A stretch of DNA of 64,000 bases from Diphasiastrum complanatum (taxonomy: Eukaryota; Streptophyta; Lycopodiopsida; Lycopodiales; Lycopodiaceae): positions 571,973 to 635,972 of the forward strand of contig CM055113.1 of assembly GCA_029204225.1 (NCBI GenBank), read 5' to 3'. This document shows positions 47,565-60,233 of this stretch, piece by piece. The notes beneath the pieces were generated by a model. The model saw only the letters and a list, made by a program, of their open reading frames with translations. It searched no databases and had not been told where the DNA came from. The translations under genes were made by a program, and so were the position numbers. Position 1 is the stretch's first letter. Each line of letters begins with the position of its first letter.

Positions 47565-49505
47565 TTACAGAAGAGTGATGACATAGTGTGTGGCTATCTC
47601 CATTCTAACGACCTCTTCAGCATTGCAGGCATCGAAGAATTCTTTGCCATCAGCATTCTCATAACATTCAAAGTACTGCACTTCAATATCAGATCCATTG
47701 GAAAAAATATTCAAGGCATACGAAGATTCTTCTGATGTAAAGTTGGTGTCAGACAAAGGAGTTTCACCTTCATAATTTTCACAACTCCAGGTTATGATTT
47801 GTTCTGCTGGCTTACCTTGGTTATTGGTCTCACCAGTCTAAAATCTCAGCTCTCTGGATTTCCAATATACACTTGCGTTTGATTGATAAAGCCAAGGTCA
47901 TCCAATCAGCACAGAATAGGATGACAAACCGAGTGGTTTGATAACAATGAAATTTATTGTGAATGGATTGGCTTGAATGTAGACAGTGACATCCTTCAGT
48001 TCTCCAACAGGTTTTCATCGTGTCGAACCAGCTAACTTGATGTTTCGTTGTGTCGGTTGAATGTCAGTCAGCCCCAGAGCATGAGCTGTGTCTTCTGTTA
48101 TTATATTTACACTGGAACCAGAGTCAATTGGCACTTTTTCGATCAGACATCCCGCAATGGTAATATCAATCACAGGTGCACCGAGATCACCTAAATCAAT
48201 AGACAAAACACCAGCATCTGGCAAAAAAACTTTTTTCTTCTTTTTGGGCACAGAAAGGCCTTTCAGTTGCTTTCTATAATAAGTGTTATCTGCCAACAAC
48301 TGTTCAAAAGTAATGTTCAGACGAAGGGATCCAATACCAGTCACGATGTCATATTCTTTCGTCTTTGATTTCGAGGTTGGTTTACCGATGACAACACTAG
48401 ACAATTTCGTCTTCGCAATTTCTTCGTCCTCTTCCTCGAAAGTGACCACCTTTTTTGCAATACATGTTTGAAGTTCAGCCTTGATGATTTCCTTTGCTTC
48501 TGCCGAGATATCTTTTGCAAATAACTTCGCAGCATTGTGGTCATAGTCTGGGTCATCTTTGAGATCTTCCTTAGTCGTAGATTTGTTCGTTGTTGCTAGA
48601 GGATTTATTCTTCGAGGATTTTCTGCTCTTTGTCGAAGATTTTTTATCAGGTTTCGAGGAGCTTTTGCTTCTCGTTGTGACTTTGAATAATTTCTCCACG
48701 TCACTTGGCTAGTACTGATCTTCTGTCTTTGTCAGTTTCCCTTCAATAACGTCAATTCTCTACACAACAGCATCAGTCGCAGCTTTCGCTTTCGTGTCTG
48801 CAGCAGCTGGTATTGCTACATAGTGATATTTGGGTCGCGGCTTCTGCGGCTGAGGGCAGTCAGGATACTTGTGGCCAAGCTCTCTGCAATTCGAACATAA
48901 TGGTACATAACCAATCGGCTTTCGCGGTTGAGGACAGTCAGGAGAAAAATGTCTCGGCTCTCCACAGTTGTAGCAGTTAACACAGTCGGGGTTTGAGACT
49001 TCGCTGGTCCAACAAATTCAGGAGGATTATGCCTCCTTGGTGCGAACTTGGGTCTGTCTTGCTGGGCTAATGCTGTAGTACCCTGTACATAGTTAGTAGT
49101 CGCATCATTTTGAAAAATAAAAGGTACCTCCTGGGCAGGATCTTCAATGTATTTGACATTCACAATAGTGCAGTCTTCCTTAGTGTGTCCAGAAGTTCCA
49201 CATTTCGTACACCACATTCCTGAGTTGGAAGAAGACGCTTTTGGTGTTTTATCTGCAACTTCAAAGATCTGCACTTTCAAGTCATTAAATTTTTTATTAA
49301 GGTCAGCCATATTACTCGGGCTATGAGCTTTACAAATCTCTCCCATGTAAGCAAGTTTTTCATGCATAAGCAAACAATGACATGTAATGAAGTTCTTTAG
49401 AAATGCTAAATTGCTTCTTGTTCCGATTGTGATCGTATTAATACATGAATTAAGTACAATTGGAATACTAAAATGACTATTTTGAAAACCCACAAAAAGA
49501 CCCAA
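47565..49505 (-). mobile_element. Gypsy gag-protease region
   Basis: Minus strand from 49505: 'AYMGEICKAHSPSNMADLNK', zinc knuckle 1 'CTKCGTSGHTKEDC', a slip, zinc knuckles 2 and 3 ('CYNCGEPRHFSPDC' and 'CSNCRELGHKYPDC'), a Lys-rich link, then retropepsin with 'LIEKVPIDSGSSVNIITED' (catalytic DSG) and 'AHALGLTDIQPT' (48110-48010). After a slip it continues 'DVTVYIQANPFTINFIVIKP' and 'SSYSVLIG', stop, 'PWLYQSNASVYWKSRELRF'. Downstream reading to 47565 is acidic ('TSEESSYALNIFSNGSDIEV'). RT is not present here. Confidence 0.85.
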
Positions 49506-49740
49506 TGCTTTGAGCCCAATTGTAATAGGTACATCATATATGTAACCCTTTCAAAGTGTCCATCACATCCTTCATTGTAAAGTTACGAAATCCGACGTAC
49601 ATTAAAATTCACTTATGGTCACAAAAGTTCACATCTAACTTTTACTCACTTTGTGGAATACAACCCTACATTGTGTGCCAAAGGTAGAAGAGGATAAACT
49701 TGGATTCTATTTGTAATAAATTCTCTTTTTCTATGTTCTT
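49506..49740 (-). repeat. Upstream part of Gypsy element, shared with 29.9-30.3 kb
   Basis: Homologous in inverse orientation to 29930-30200. Probably leader or gag-upstream sequence. Confidence 0.5.
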
Positions 49741-50012
49741 ACCATTCAAAAACAAGATATAAATTTATTTTTATTATTTCTTTTGTTTATTTTTTTGAAA
49801 CTTGTTTTTGGTTTTTTTGAAAAACACAAACGTATTGAATTCATCTGCCTTAAATGTATTGAAGCCATCTGCCGCGACGAATGGAATTAAAAGTTCTAAA
49901 AAAATATAGATAAAAAATTTCAATAGAAGAGAAAACCATGAAATTTCTAACTTTGTACTAAAAGTTTGGTTTTTAAAAAATAAATTCTAACTTGTTTCGA
50001 TAAAAACAGAAT

Positions 50013-50013
50013 C

Positions 50014-50047
<34 letters not shown>

Positions 50048-50057
50048 GGGGTGGGTG
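50013..50057. repeat. (GT)n tract followed by G-rich run
   Basis: 14 GT units, then 'gggtgggggggtgggtg'. Confidence 0.9.
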
Positions 50058-50409
50058 TCCTAAACCTAAAATAAGGTGAGACTTGGACCCCGTCATCCGA
50101 TGCGACCGGTGGAAAGGAAGTCCAAGCCTCTTCACCATAAATTTTGTTAAAAAAAAAACATAAAATTTGTATTTTAGGGGGGCCTAGACCCCTCTCTTCT
50201 ATCTAGCTCTTTTTATTTTGAAAATATTGAACAATATAAAGAAATCAGAGAGGTGGGTATGTATTGCAATGAGGGAGGTTCAAAATATAAGGTGTTCAAC
50301 TAAGAGGTTTTGAGAGAATACAAAGTTCAAAATGAGAGCAAAGAGATCATACAATATTTATATAGTTTATTCAAAATCACAAGACGACTTAAAAATAAAA
50401 CAAATGAGA

Positions 50410-50795
50410 AACTTAGGCATGGATTGATGAGTTGTACCATGGCTTGTTGAACAGTACAGAACTGAGAAGCAAGATTGTACACCAACAAGAGAAAAATGAG
50501 AAACGCAACTTGGTTTTATGAGTAGTATAGAACTAAAAAACGAAGGCATGGGTTCATGAGTTGTACAAAAATAAGAGAAAAATGAAAAATGTACCATGGC
50601 TTTATGAGTTGCGCAGAATTAAGAAACGTAGGCATGGATTGATGAACTATACAAAAATAAGAGAAAAATAAAAACGTACCATGGCTTCATGAGCTGTGAA
50701 AAACTGAGAAACGCAGACATGGATTGATGAGGTGTACACAAACAAGAATAAAATGAAAAACGTAGACATGGATTGATGAGTTGTACACAACATAA
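50410..50795. repeat. ~87-bp tandem repeat
   Basis: 'ggcatggattgatgag' recurs at about 50414, 50544, 50631, 50718 and 50765, with 'aagagaaaaatgaaaaacgt' and 'accatggcttcatgag' between. Spacing is mostly 87 bp with one longer and one shorter unit. Confidence 0.75.
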
Positions 50796-50999
50796 GAATA
50801 CTATATAAGTTTAGCTATTTCAATCCAAACTAGAATTTGAACAGTTTTTTTTCAAGTCGTTGCAGATCGTTTTCAAATGTCGTTTTTTATTTTCGTTTAC
50901 AAGATATATATGTATTTTTAAAAATGTGTTGAGGAAGGGAGTGCCATGTGCTTAGGGCATCTCTTGAAACATTGTTATGTTTTTGAGAAAAATAAAATA

Positions 51000-51535
51000 A
51001 AATAATAAATTGACCTTCACTCGGAACAAATTTCAAGTTTTCCAAAGGAAAATAAAAATATTGTTGTTTCATTAAAAAAAAAATTATAAATATATTTTTT
51101 CAAAAAAAAAATTTAAAACAAAAAAAATTATGTTTTCTAAGGGAAAATGAAAATACTGTTTTTTCATTAAAATTTTCTTATTTCTAAAAACAAATTGTCA
51201 AAAAAAAAAAAATTTAAAAAATTCTCAGGGTCCATCCGTCGTCACTGCAGATGGACCCACACTCATAATAAATTTTAAGTTTTTCAAGGGAAAATGGAAA
51301 TACTATTTTTTCATAAATATGTTTTTTCAATGGATCTCCACTCAGAACAAATTTCAAATTTTTCAAGGGAAAATGAAAATACTATTTTTTTATAAATATG
51401 TTTTTTTTTTTCCCTCAAGGTCCATCCGTTGCGACGGAGGGACTCCCATTCAAAACAAATCTCAGTTCATGGACCCCCACTCAGAACAAATTTCAAGTTT
51501 TCCAAGGGAAAATGAAAATATTGTGGGTTTTAAAT
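51000..51535. repeat. Irregular tandem repeat, A/T-rich
   Basis: 'cactcagaacaaatttcaag' and 'caagggaaaatgaaaatac' with 'ggtccatccgt' recur four to five times at irregular spacing (about 70-140 bp). Confidence 0.65.
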
Positions 51536-51986
51536 AAAGACCCATAAAAAAAAAAAACCTTGCCCACAATTGTGGTTGAGAAAAAGAGTAACTTAAGTTT
51601 CTATATATAGCCTAAAAGAATGTCATGCTTAACTAAATGCTTACGGAATAAATCCGCTAACCTAATGGTCTCTCCTCATTTCTCCATTCATTCTACATTA
51701 TTTAAAAAAGAACAAAATGTAAAAAACATAATTATATTGCCAAAACCTTGAAAAAAATACAAAAAACTAAAAAAAACTGACTAAATTATTTAAAAAAAAA
51801 AATAAAACATGATAAAAAAAATTACAAAAATCTCAACGTTAAAAATAAGTAATTGAAAATTAAAAATGAAAAACAAAAAGTAAAAAAAATATAAAATAAA
51901 TCTTAAAATTATAAAAGGTCAAAAAATATATATATTAAATCAAAAAATTAAAAAACAAATCTAAAAAAGTCAAACAAACTATAAAA

Positions 51987-52102
<116 letters not shown>

Positions 52103-52249
52103 AAAAAATAAATAAAAATATTAAAAAATAAATCTAAAAATAAATAAATCAAAATTACAAAATGAATTTAAAAAAAAAAACTATATAATAAATTTATATC
52201 CACCTTATTAATCCATTCATTTTACATTATTTAAAAGAGAAACAAGGAC

Positions 52250-52687
52250 TATCGAGTAAGGGCCAAGTACTTAGGGCCAAGGGATAGTTAACGACTAACG
52301 ACAAGCAATCTTCGATAGCTCTATCTTCTACAGAATCAGAGTATATCACAGGCTCTCAAGCTACAAAAGAAGCAATTTGGTTGAGAAACTTACTTTCAGA
52401 TATCAGTCTGAATCAATATGCTCCGACATTATTATTTTGTGATAATCAAGGTGTCATTGTCTTGTCATTCAACCCTAGATTTCATTTTAGGAATGAGCAA
52501 TTGAACCGAAGTATCACTATGTCAAAATCAAAGTTCTCGACAAAGAGGTCAGATTGCAGTATTGTCGAACACAAGAAATGACAGCGAATATTTTTACCAA
52601 AGCATTAAGCTTGGATGCACACATTAAGTTTTGTGTAGAAACTAAGTTTAAAGGTCAAGGCATCCATGGATTCAGGTTAAGGAGGAG
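52250..52687 (+). mobile_element. Copia RNase H end and polypurine tract
   Basis: Reading 'TKEAIWLRNLLSDISLN', 'LLFCDNQGVIVLSFNPRFHF' matches the end of Copia RNase H (A.KEA.WL..LL...........CDNQ). 'ttaaggaggag' before 52688 is the polypurine tract that precedes the 3' LTR. Confidence 0.8.
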
Positions 52688-53265
52688 TGTTAGATTATTC
52701 TTCTTCCTACTAATCGACTAATCAGTTTTTAATCTTTATCCAACTGTTTATCCAATTCTACGGATTTTCTCGTGTTTTTATACAGTCTGTAGAATTACAA
52801 GTGTTTTTACATAGTCTGTAGAAATACACAGAGTTTGACAACAGTGTCGAATTTTCTCCCTCTACAGAACTTGACAGTGTTGTCTTTTTAGCATTTTTCG
52901 CCTGTTAGAAATCTCGTGTAAAAATGTAGTGTTGTCTTTTTTGCATTTTTTGCCTGTCAGGAATTACGAGTAAAAATGCAGTGTCACATTTTTCCCTTGT
53001 GAAAGTTTACGTTCATTTATGTAGAGTGACAGTTTACGTTCATTTATGCAAATAAACTGTTTACGAACAAGTGTCACCGCTTATCAACAAGCAACTTCTG
53101 AGAAGAACTAGATGAATGTCAGCGGACTTCAGCCAACTGGCAATCACATTTGACGACCTAATTACTTAGTATAAGTCATCTGTTCATACATCTCAGAATA
53201 ACATTGTGAATTGTGAAGGAGTTGAGTGTTATTACACGACGCTTCATGCGCTCTTATCAAGTTAG
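52688..53265 (+). mobile_element. Copia 3' LTR, truncated
   Basis: Starts 'tgttagattattc' and matches the first half of the LTR at 56512-57658 read in reverse. It contains two units of the internal ~52-bp repeat where the other LTR has about four. Similarity is lost after 'gcttcatgcgctcttatcaag'. Confidence 0.75.
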
Positions 53266-53449
53266 TAATTTTTTATTGTTTTCTATATCTGGCTCTTTTG
53301 GTACCATATGTAGAAAATAGTCCTAAATAAATTAAAAAGTCCAAAATTAATTGAGACAATGTTATGAGCCTATGGTAGTCCTACGTAGCTTACGACATGA
53401 GAACTACCAACCCTACATGGTTATCCATGTGGCAGGCCTACGTGGCTTG

Positions 53450-53735
53450 TCATGTGGTAGACCTTAGCCCTGGTGCTTAGCTTTATCTCTTAACTCACCC
53501 TTGGCCTAGCCCTTGGCCCTTATTCGTCAGCCCTTAGCCTTAGCCCTTGGCCCTTAACCTTAGCCCTTAGCCCTTAGCCCTTAGCTCGTGGCCTTAACCC
53601 TTGGCCCTTGTCCCTTGGCCGATGGCCCTTATCCCTTGGTCATTGGCGGTGGTACTTACCCCTTAATCTTTAGCCCTAGCCCTAAGATCCTTAGCCTTAG
53701 CCATTGGCCCTTAGCACTTAGCCGTCAGTCCAAAA
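53450..53735. repeat. Degenerate heptamer repeat (CCCTTAG/CCCTTGG)
   Basis: Clean CCCTTAG units near 53550-53585 grade into CCCTTGG and longer variants on both sides. Confidence 0.75.
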
Positions 53736-53759
53736 AATTGGACCATTGTTGAGGAAGAA

Positions 53760-56499
53760 TGTAAATCCGAAAGTGGATTTACTTGTCGACTGCTCCATAA
53801 CAAATGCACAAGTCCATAGTAGCTCGGAGATATCTCATGACTCTGATAAGAGCTTTCCGATGTGTTATATCAGAGTTGGTCATATACTGACGTAGGGAGC
53901 TGACTACAAAAGCTATGTCTGGTCTAGTATAGATCATTGCGTACAGAAGAGATCCTATAGTAGAATGGTAAGGATACTCACGCTTCTATTCCTTCTCTTG
54001 AATTGTTTGAGGACACTGGTCCTTTGACAATTTGAGACTTGGTTCCATTGGTGAGAGAGCTAAGGTGCAATTAATCAGATTATATCTGACTAACATATTG
54101 TAGATAAACCTTTGTTGAGTAATGTAGATCAACTTTCGATTTTTGTGTCTATAGATTTGAATACCAAGGTAGAAATGAGCTTTGCCCAGATCGGTCATGT
54201 CGAATTCGGAAGATAACATTGTCTTGTTTTCTTTTATCAGATCGATATTGTTGCTAAAGAGCAATGTGTCGTCCACGTACAAAGTGATAATGATAAAAGA
54301 CTGCACCCACTATCTTGAAGTAAACATTTGAATATGAACAGCTAGGTGTATAGCCATTGATCAATAAAGAGAGTATTGATCCTTTGAAACCATGCTCGAG
54401 CAGATTGTTTTAAGCCATAAAGTGTCTTATGGAGTTCACACACATGATTGTGTTTACCCTCGATAATATAACCTTCGAGTTGCACCATGTAAATGTCTTC
54501 TTCAATAACTCCATTGAGATATGTTGTCTATACATCCATTTGATGTATTTCCAAATCTGCTGCAACAGCAAACGATAATAAACGTTGAATAGATTAATGC
54601 TCTACTACTGCACTGAAAGTCTCATTGTAATCGCTGTTATATCCTGAGAAAATCCTCTGGAAACAAGTCAGACTTTATCTTCTGTCGATACTTCCTTCTG
54701 CTTTGTATTTGACTTTGAAAATACATTTGCAATCAACTACGTTTCTGCTAGCAAGTAATTCGACAATCATCCATGTCTGGTTTTTTATGAGAGATGAATA
54801 CTCTTTATCCATAACTTCTTTCTAGAGATCAGAATCTGGCTGACTGAGTGCCTCTTCGACAGTTGTCGGCTCGTGAACAAGGTAGGCTGCAGACTCTCGA
54901 TATACCTGATAGGTGGTCTGCTAGCTCTTGATGATCTTTTGGGAAATAAAGAAAGTTGATCATTTTCATAATACTATAGTTGTTGAACTGCAACATCATC
55001 ATCTTTTGATTTACCATGGATTTGTTGTTCGTCAAAAGTAGATGATCTTGGTCCTTCAAGGGGAATAGTCGACTGAGGAACTGGAAAGTTCAATATGTCA
55101 GGAGAATCTGACAGGTCGGCTACATGGGCACTACCTTTTCCTTTGAGGTCGATAAACTAATCTTCGATGAAGATGACATCCCAGCTAGTGAATACCTTTG
55201 ACTCGATGGGATCGAACAATGTGTAGGCTTGATCTGAAGTAGTGTAGCTGATGAAAATACATTTGATACTCTGGAAGTCGAGCTTCTTCTTGAAATCGTG
55301 AGGAATCTGCGCATAAGCAGTACATCCAAAAACTTGTAAGTTTGATAAAGAAGGTTTGGTATTTGTCCAAACTTTGAATGGTGTTTTGTCTGAGAGACCT
55401 TTAGTAGGACATCTGTTTTTAATATAGGTTGTTGTTGAAACAGCTTGGTGGAGATGTATTCTCCCCCGTTATTTGACTTCAGTGCTTTGATTCGTTGTCA
55501 GTTTGATTTTCTACATGCTCTTTGAATTGTTTGAGCTTGATGAAAGCCTCTAATTTCTGTTTAATGAAGTAAATAGTTGTTCTTCTGAAGAATTCGTCAA
55601 TAAAGGTAATGAAATACTTTGCATCTAGCAATGAAGGAGTTTGCATAGGTCCACATATATCTATATGAACAACATCTAACAGACCTTTTGCTGCATGCCT
55701 ATGACTTGATCTAAAAGAAATCCTAGTCTACTTTCCAAGGATGCAGCTGTGGCAGACAGGGAGATCAACTTTACCAGAAGGATAGTCGAGATCAAGTGCT
55801 AGGAATTGTCTGGATATGTTCGAAACAAATGCATAGTTCAAGTGTCCTAAGCGATGATGTTATAGTAATGCTTTATTGACAAGAATGGAGATTTTCAAGG
55901 CTTGACTAAAATCTAAATAACAATGTGCCAATCTATATAAGTATCCATGTCTCTTGCTGAGTGCAATGATCTTATTACTCCTATTGATAATTCTGCATTG
56001 ATCATACTCAAACTCCACCTTATGACCTAAATCTGTATTTCTACTTACTGATAACAGATTTGTAGAGAGTTGAGGAATATACAAGACTTTTGACAGTAGT
56101 TTGAATTGATCATGCTAGATTCTCGATCTTACAGTACCTTCACCTTCAATAGTGTGAGTACTATCGTCACCAAGATGCACAAATGATAATTGGATCCATT
56201 CAGCTTGTCTACGATAAAAATGGCTTTACTTTGAGAATCCATTTGGAGCTTAGTCTTTTAATTGTATTAATGACACTAAGATGTAGTGATGCCAACAATA
56301 GGAAAACAATTCTTTGATACTGAAAGGATGAAAGGAACTGATGAATATGATATCAATTTGAGATCGTGAAAGATATCAAGTATTAGAGCTTTTCACTCTG
56401 ATATCGAAATAGCATTAGGCCATAATAGAGATCACAAGTCTGATACCTTGATGGTTCAGATAAAAAAGTAGTAATCTAGCACTGATACTATGATAGTAT
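53760..56499 (-). mobile_element. Copia internal region without gag
   Basis: Minus strand: gag-pre-integrase ('MYIPQLSTNLLSVSRNTDLG', 56084), decayed integrase (55400-55860), linker (55120-55370), RT with 'FIIITLYVDDTLLFSNN' (YVDD present, 54300) and 'ARFYLGIQI'-type motif, RNase H start 'MIYTRPDIAFVVSSLRQYM'. The frame is cut at about 53760. Only about 280 bp separate the PBS from the gag-pre-integrase, so gag and the zinc knuckle are deleted. Confidence 0.85.
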
Positions 56500-56511
56500 G
56501 CTCTGATACCA
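56500..56511 (-). other. Primer binding site (complement), Copia
   Basis: 'gctctgatacca' next to the LTR start at 56512. Confidence 0.85.
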
Positions 56512-57658
56512 TGTTGGAAATAGGTGAGTAATGGAATAGCGGAAACTTCCTACTTCCAATGCATGACTACATCTATCAAAAATTGAACAAAGCAGTAGTG
56601 ATGGGAATCACGACCAATCGTTAGCAACGAACTTTTGCTAGATACTAAGTGATTACGTAGCCAAACATAAAGTATTGAATTCTCAAACAATTTCTATCAG
56701 TTACAAAAATCAATACAGAGATGCATGCATTCTAACACAAACTGAATGTCCAATCAGATGCTAATGAGCGCAAAACAATAGTGGATAGAAACTGCTCACT
56801 CTAAAGCTATCTCTGAGTAATTGAAAATAAGTCCAAAATAAGAGACTTTGCTGATAAGCAGTAGCGCAATAGCAACTCTAAAATAAATCTCTAAAAGACT
56901 GAGCTAGAATGCTCAAGAGAGTTCAAGCTTGAAAGCTTGATAGAGAACTAACTACAATACTTTCAGGTTGTGAACGATCTACTTGATAAGAGCGCAGAAA
57001 GCATCATGTAATAACACTCAACTCCTTCACAATTCACAATGTTATTCTGAGATGTATGAACAGTTGATTTATACTAAGTAATTAGGTCATCAAATGCGAT
57101 TTCCAGTTGATTGGAGTCCGCTCGCATTCATCTAGTTCTTCTCAGAAGTTGCTTGCTGATAAGTGGTGACAATTGGCCATAAACAGTCTGTCTGCATAAA
57201 TGAACGTAAACTGTCACTCTGCATAAATGAATGTAAACTGTCACAATCGCAAAACGTGACACTGCATTTTTACTTGTAATTTCTGACAGGTAAAAAAGGC
57301 GAAAAAGACGACACTGCAATTTTACATGTAATTCTTGACATGCGAAAAATGCGAAAATGCGACACTGTATTTTTACACTAGATTCCTGACAAGCAAAAAA
57401 TGTGAAAAAGACAACACTGCATTTTTATACGAGGTTCCTAACAGGCAAAAAATGCAAAAAAGATGACACTTTTGGGGTCTATAGAGAGAGAAAACTCGAC
57501 ATTGTTGTCAAACTCCGTGTATTTCTGAAGACTGTGTAAAAACACTTGTAATTTTGTAGACTGTATAAAAACACGGAAAAATCCACAAAACTGGATAAAC
57601 AGTTGGATCAAGATTAAAAACCGATTAGTTGATTAGTAGGAAGGAGAATAATCCAACA
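56512..57658 (-). mobile_element. Copia 5' LTR, complete (1147 bp)
   Basis: TGTTGG...CCAACA ends with 6-bp inverted repeats. It contains a ~52-bp tandem repeat at 57258-57462. It is the 5' LTR of the minus-strand element; the partner 3' LTR is missing. Confidence 0.85.
57258..57462. repeat. ~52-bp tandem repeat inside Copia LTR
   Basis: Units start at 57258, 57310, 57361 and 57412 ('acactgcatttttac...gacaggcaaaaaatgcgaaaaag'), a period of 51-52 bp. Confidence 0.8.
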
Positions 57659-57679
57659 ACGACAACTACCTGAAAATCA

Positions 57680-59060
57680 TCGAAATCGCTAGATCATCTC
57701 CGAGAGTGGTAAATAACAATTCGATATACTGAATGATCAACAATTCCATGAGAATGAAAGGATAGGATATCCTGGAATATGGAATATTCTTCAAGGTCAC
57801 TTTGAAGATGTTAACAATGACTTTAATACAAAAGGAATATTTAAGAAAGTTCTATTGAACTCGTATATCAGAAATCAGACCAAAATCCCAAATACATTGC
57901 AAGATCGTTACTAGGACCCACCAGATACCCTGGACATATATCCAAAGACCATTCTACCTTGTTTTCAGGATGATCTTTATGTCTATCCTCTCTGATAGAG
58001 TGCCATGGCATAGTTTGATAATCCACAATGATTCTGTCCAGTAATAAGGATCTTGAGTTGGGGATCTGCCACCATTATGACTTTAGACACTACTTTGGAA
58101 TGTGTGACCACCGACGACCTCGCTTTAGAAATCGATATCAATAGAGCTCAAATATAGGCCACTTTGTACCTATGATTAAGCGATCACTGGTTTCTCCTAG
58201 CAGTCCAAGTTGCACTACTAGACGGAATCCCTCGAGTAGCCTTAGGATTTATATGACGGACCTATAATATCAGTTCCTACCCCTATCGGGTGATGTATGC
58301 CAACTGTTCAAACAAGGAATTGTGAGATATCATTTTTACACACCTGAGTTTCACCACAACGTACAACCCTGGGATATTTTATTTAGAATATGACATCACG
58401 AATATTACAACTATTTAGACGTATATGAGTTCAGGCCAAACGGGTCATGGAAACTAATTGATGCTACGTTCGCACACTTCGCAGGAGTATCACAAGAAGC
58501 ATCACAAATACCCCCAAATACCCCTTATGTTGATCTATCTAAACAATATCCAGAGTCGTTTGGAACTGCTAATAGCACAAATATAACCGTAGAAGACTGA
58601 ACTAATCGTGAATATTTCAAGTGATGGACTTTCTGAAGACTCTACTAATAGTCTCAGCTTAGAAGTGAGGACCATTTGAGTCGTTCGGGTTGGATCTAAT
58701 TTGAATCTCACAAGACTCTTGGCTAGAAATCTCTTTGAAACCCTTGAGTGATTTATACCCCAGATTTTCTGAGATTTCATTATATCCTACCTAGGGTCCA
58801 GATTCAGATTTACCACAATCCTACATCCATATCATGAATGGCTACACCTCTTAGATATTGCCTAGTTTTACGCATAGAAAAATGGATGACCATAAGATTT
58901 GTTACTCTCAATACCCAACATGAGAGTGTTCACACCAGAGATTTAGCCATTGAGGTAGTTAAAGAAGTACGTCAATTTCGAATACACCTCTATTATCGCA
59001 TAGATCTTGTATGGGTATCGTTGTCCACAAACTTGACTCGACTATGCCAAGGATAGAAAA
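57680..59060 (+). pseudogene. Unidentified decayed coding sequence
   Basis: One plus-strand frame with many stops still reads coherently: 'GIWNILQGHFEDVNNDFNTK', 'TKIPNTLQDRY', 'TLECVTTDDLALEIDI', 'DHWFLLAVQVALLDGIPRVA' and 'NISSYPYRVMYANCSNKEL'. A shifted frame then gives 'NTPYVDLSKQYPESFGTANS'. It may be a viral or retroelement structural or movement-type protein, but I cannot place it; it is too broken to function. Confidence 0.3.
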
Positions 59061-59167
59061 GAGTTAGCGTACCACATCTATTACCAAACCAAAATCTGAA
59101 AGGGTAGAAGTGTTAAAAACAACATCCTAGTTCGATAATTAGCTCATCTCCCAGTCATATCTCTAAG

Positions 59168-59330
59168 GGCTTGGAAAACTCTCATTGATCCGAGAGTAGG
59201 AAGTGATTAGGACGGTCGCCGGGATTGGAAATGGCATTACCCTGATCACTTGCGTAAGGGCAGTGTGGGTCCTTCCCCCGTTGGAGATCTTCCGATGGGA
59301 CCAGTGCCTCGACAGAAAATCCGCCCAACA
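59168..59330. repeat. Dispersed ~150-bp repeat, copy 2
   Basis: Partner of 43746-43900. The shared right part is 'cagtgtgggtccttccc'. Confidence 0.5.
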
Positions 59331-59625
59331 GCATTCTATTCGTTCTGAGAATTTAAAGTTACTAAAAGATGTGAAAATATTAAATACGAAAGCTAAAAGC
59401 AAGAAACGAAAGCGAAAATCTTGTGGGTGCGATTTATTAGCGAGCATTAAATGGCGAACAAATTTTGGTGAGCAATCTTGTGAGAAATTGTATGGTGGTG
59501 AGCACTTCTCTAACATGAGGACTATTCTAACATTATTATTGTTTGGGTTTAGGGATAAAAGTGTGGCTCAGATAAGGCTTTTTAAATTACTTAGATCAAG
59601 AATTATATGAAAATTGACGACATTT

Positions 59626-59830
59626 TTTTTTTTGGCCATAAAAGCTTAGTGCCAGCGTTAGGCTTTTCCTAGCCATCTTCTTTTTTTTTTTTTACTGATT
59701 TTTAACTAAGAAATCAATGAGAAGAAAGGTTTGGGTGGCCAAAAAAAGCCTAGCATCGACATTTTGTGTTATTGGTAGATAGATCTCTAAATCAAGGTGT
59801 GACTCTTATCACTACACCAAAAACAATCCA
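59626..59830. other. Subterminal inverted repeats and possible CACTA terminus
   Basis: 'ggccataaaagcttagtgcc' / 'gcgttaggcttttcctagcc' (59635-59675) and 'ggccaaaaaaagcctagcat' (59740) are inverted copies of one motif, like the subterminal repeats of CACTA elements. 'CACTACACCAAAAAC' at 59810 resembles a CACTA end. No transposase nearby. Confidence 0.35.
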
Positions 59831-60233
59831 AACAGACTTTATTTCAAAGACTTCGCAACATTTCTAATAAGTCTCCAAATTGCTAGTAAAAGAGAAGGAT
59901 GATTCACGGGTTTATTTCTCTCTTAGGAGACTGTTGATAGATTAAATAGTAATCTATAGATCTAACAAACCCACAGTTGGCCACCATGGTGCAAACTTTA
60001 TGGTTTGTTTTATATGATTTCTTAGAAAAACAGTAAACTGATGATAAACAAACAGATGGAAGGAAGGATGGTGGTGACAACGGTAGATGGTGTGGGCAAT
60101 AGGCATGAGAATGGGCGCAGGAGTATGGCAAGAGGCCGGTTGACGAAACAGACTGATTTCCCAATGTTTGTTTTTCTCTTTCTAAAGATCTTCATCATGA
60201 CTGAGGTACTTCTTCTGATTGAGTCTCCTTGGA
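59831..60233. other. Spacer without recognised gene
   Basis: No supported coding frame; a few short open stretches on both strands are chance. Confidence 0.35.

Noticed and set aside
47565-49505. Copia assignment for the gag-protease region
   Set aside because: Three spaced CCHC knuckles and the DSGSSVNII retropepsin are Gypsy-like; no Copia integrase follows the protease.
53525-53735. Interstitial telomere
   Set aside because: CCCTTAG is not the plant CCCTAAA repeat and the array is degenerate and internal.
59203-59610. 135-codon open frame on the plus strand
   Set aside because: It starts inside the dispersed repeat also found at 43746-43900, where the frame is not kept, and has no recognisable motifs. 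Chance frame.
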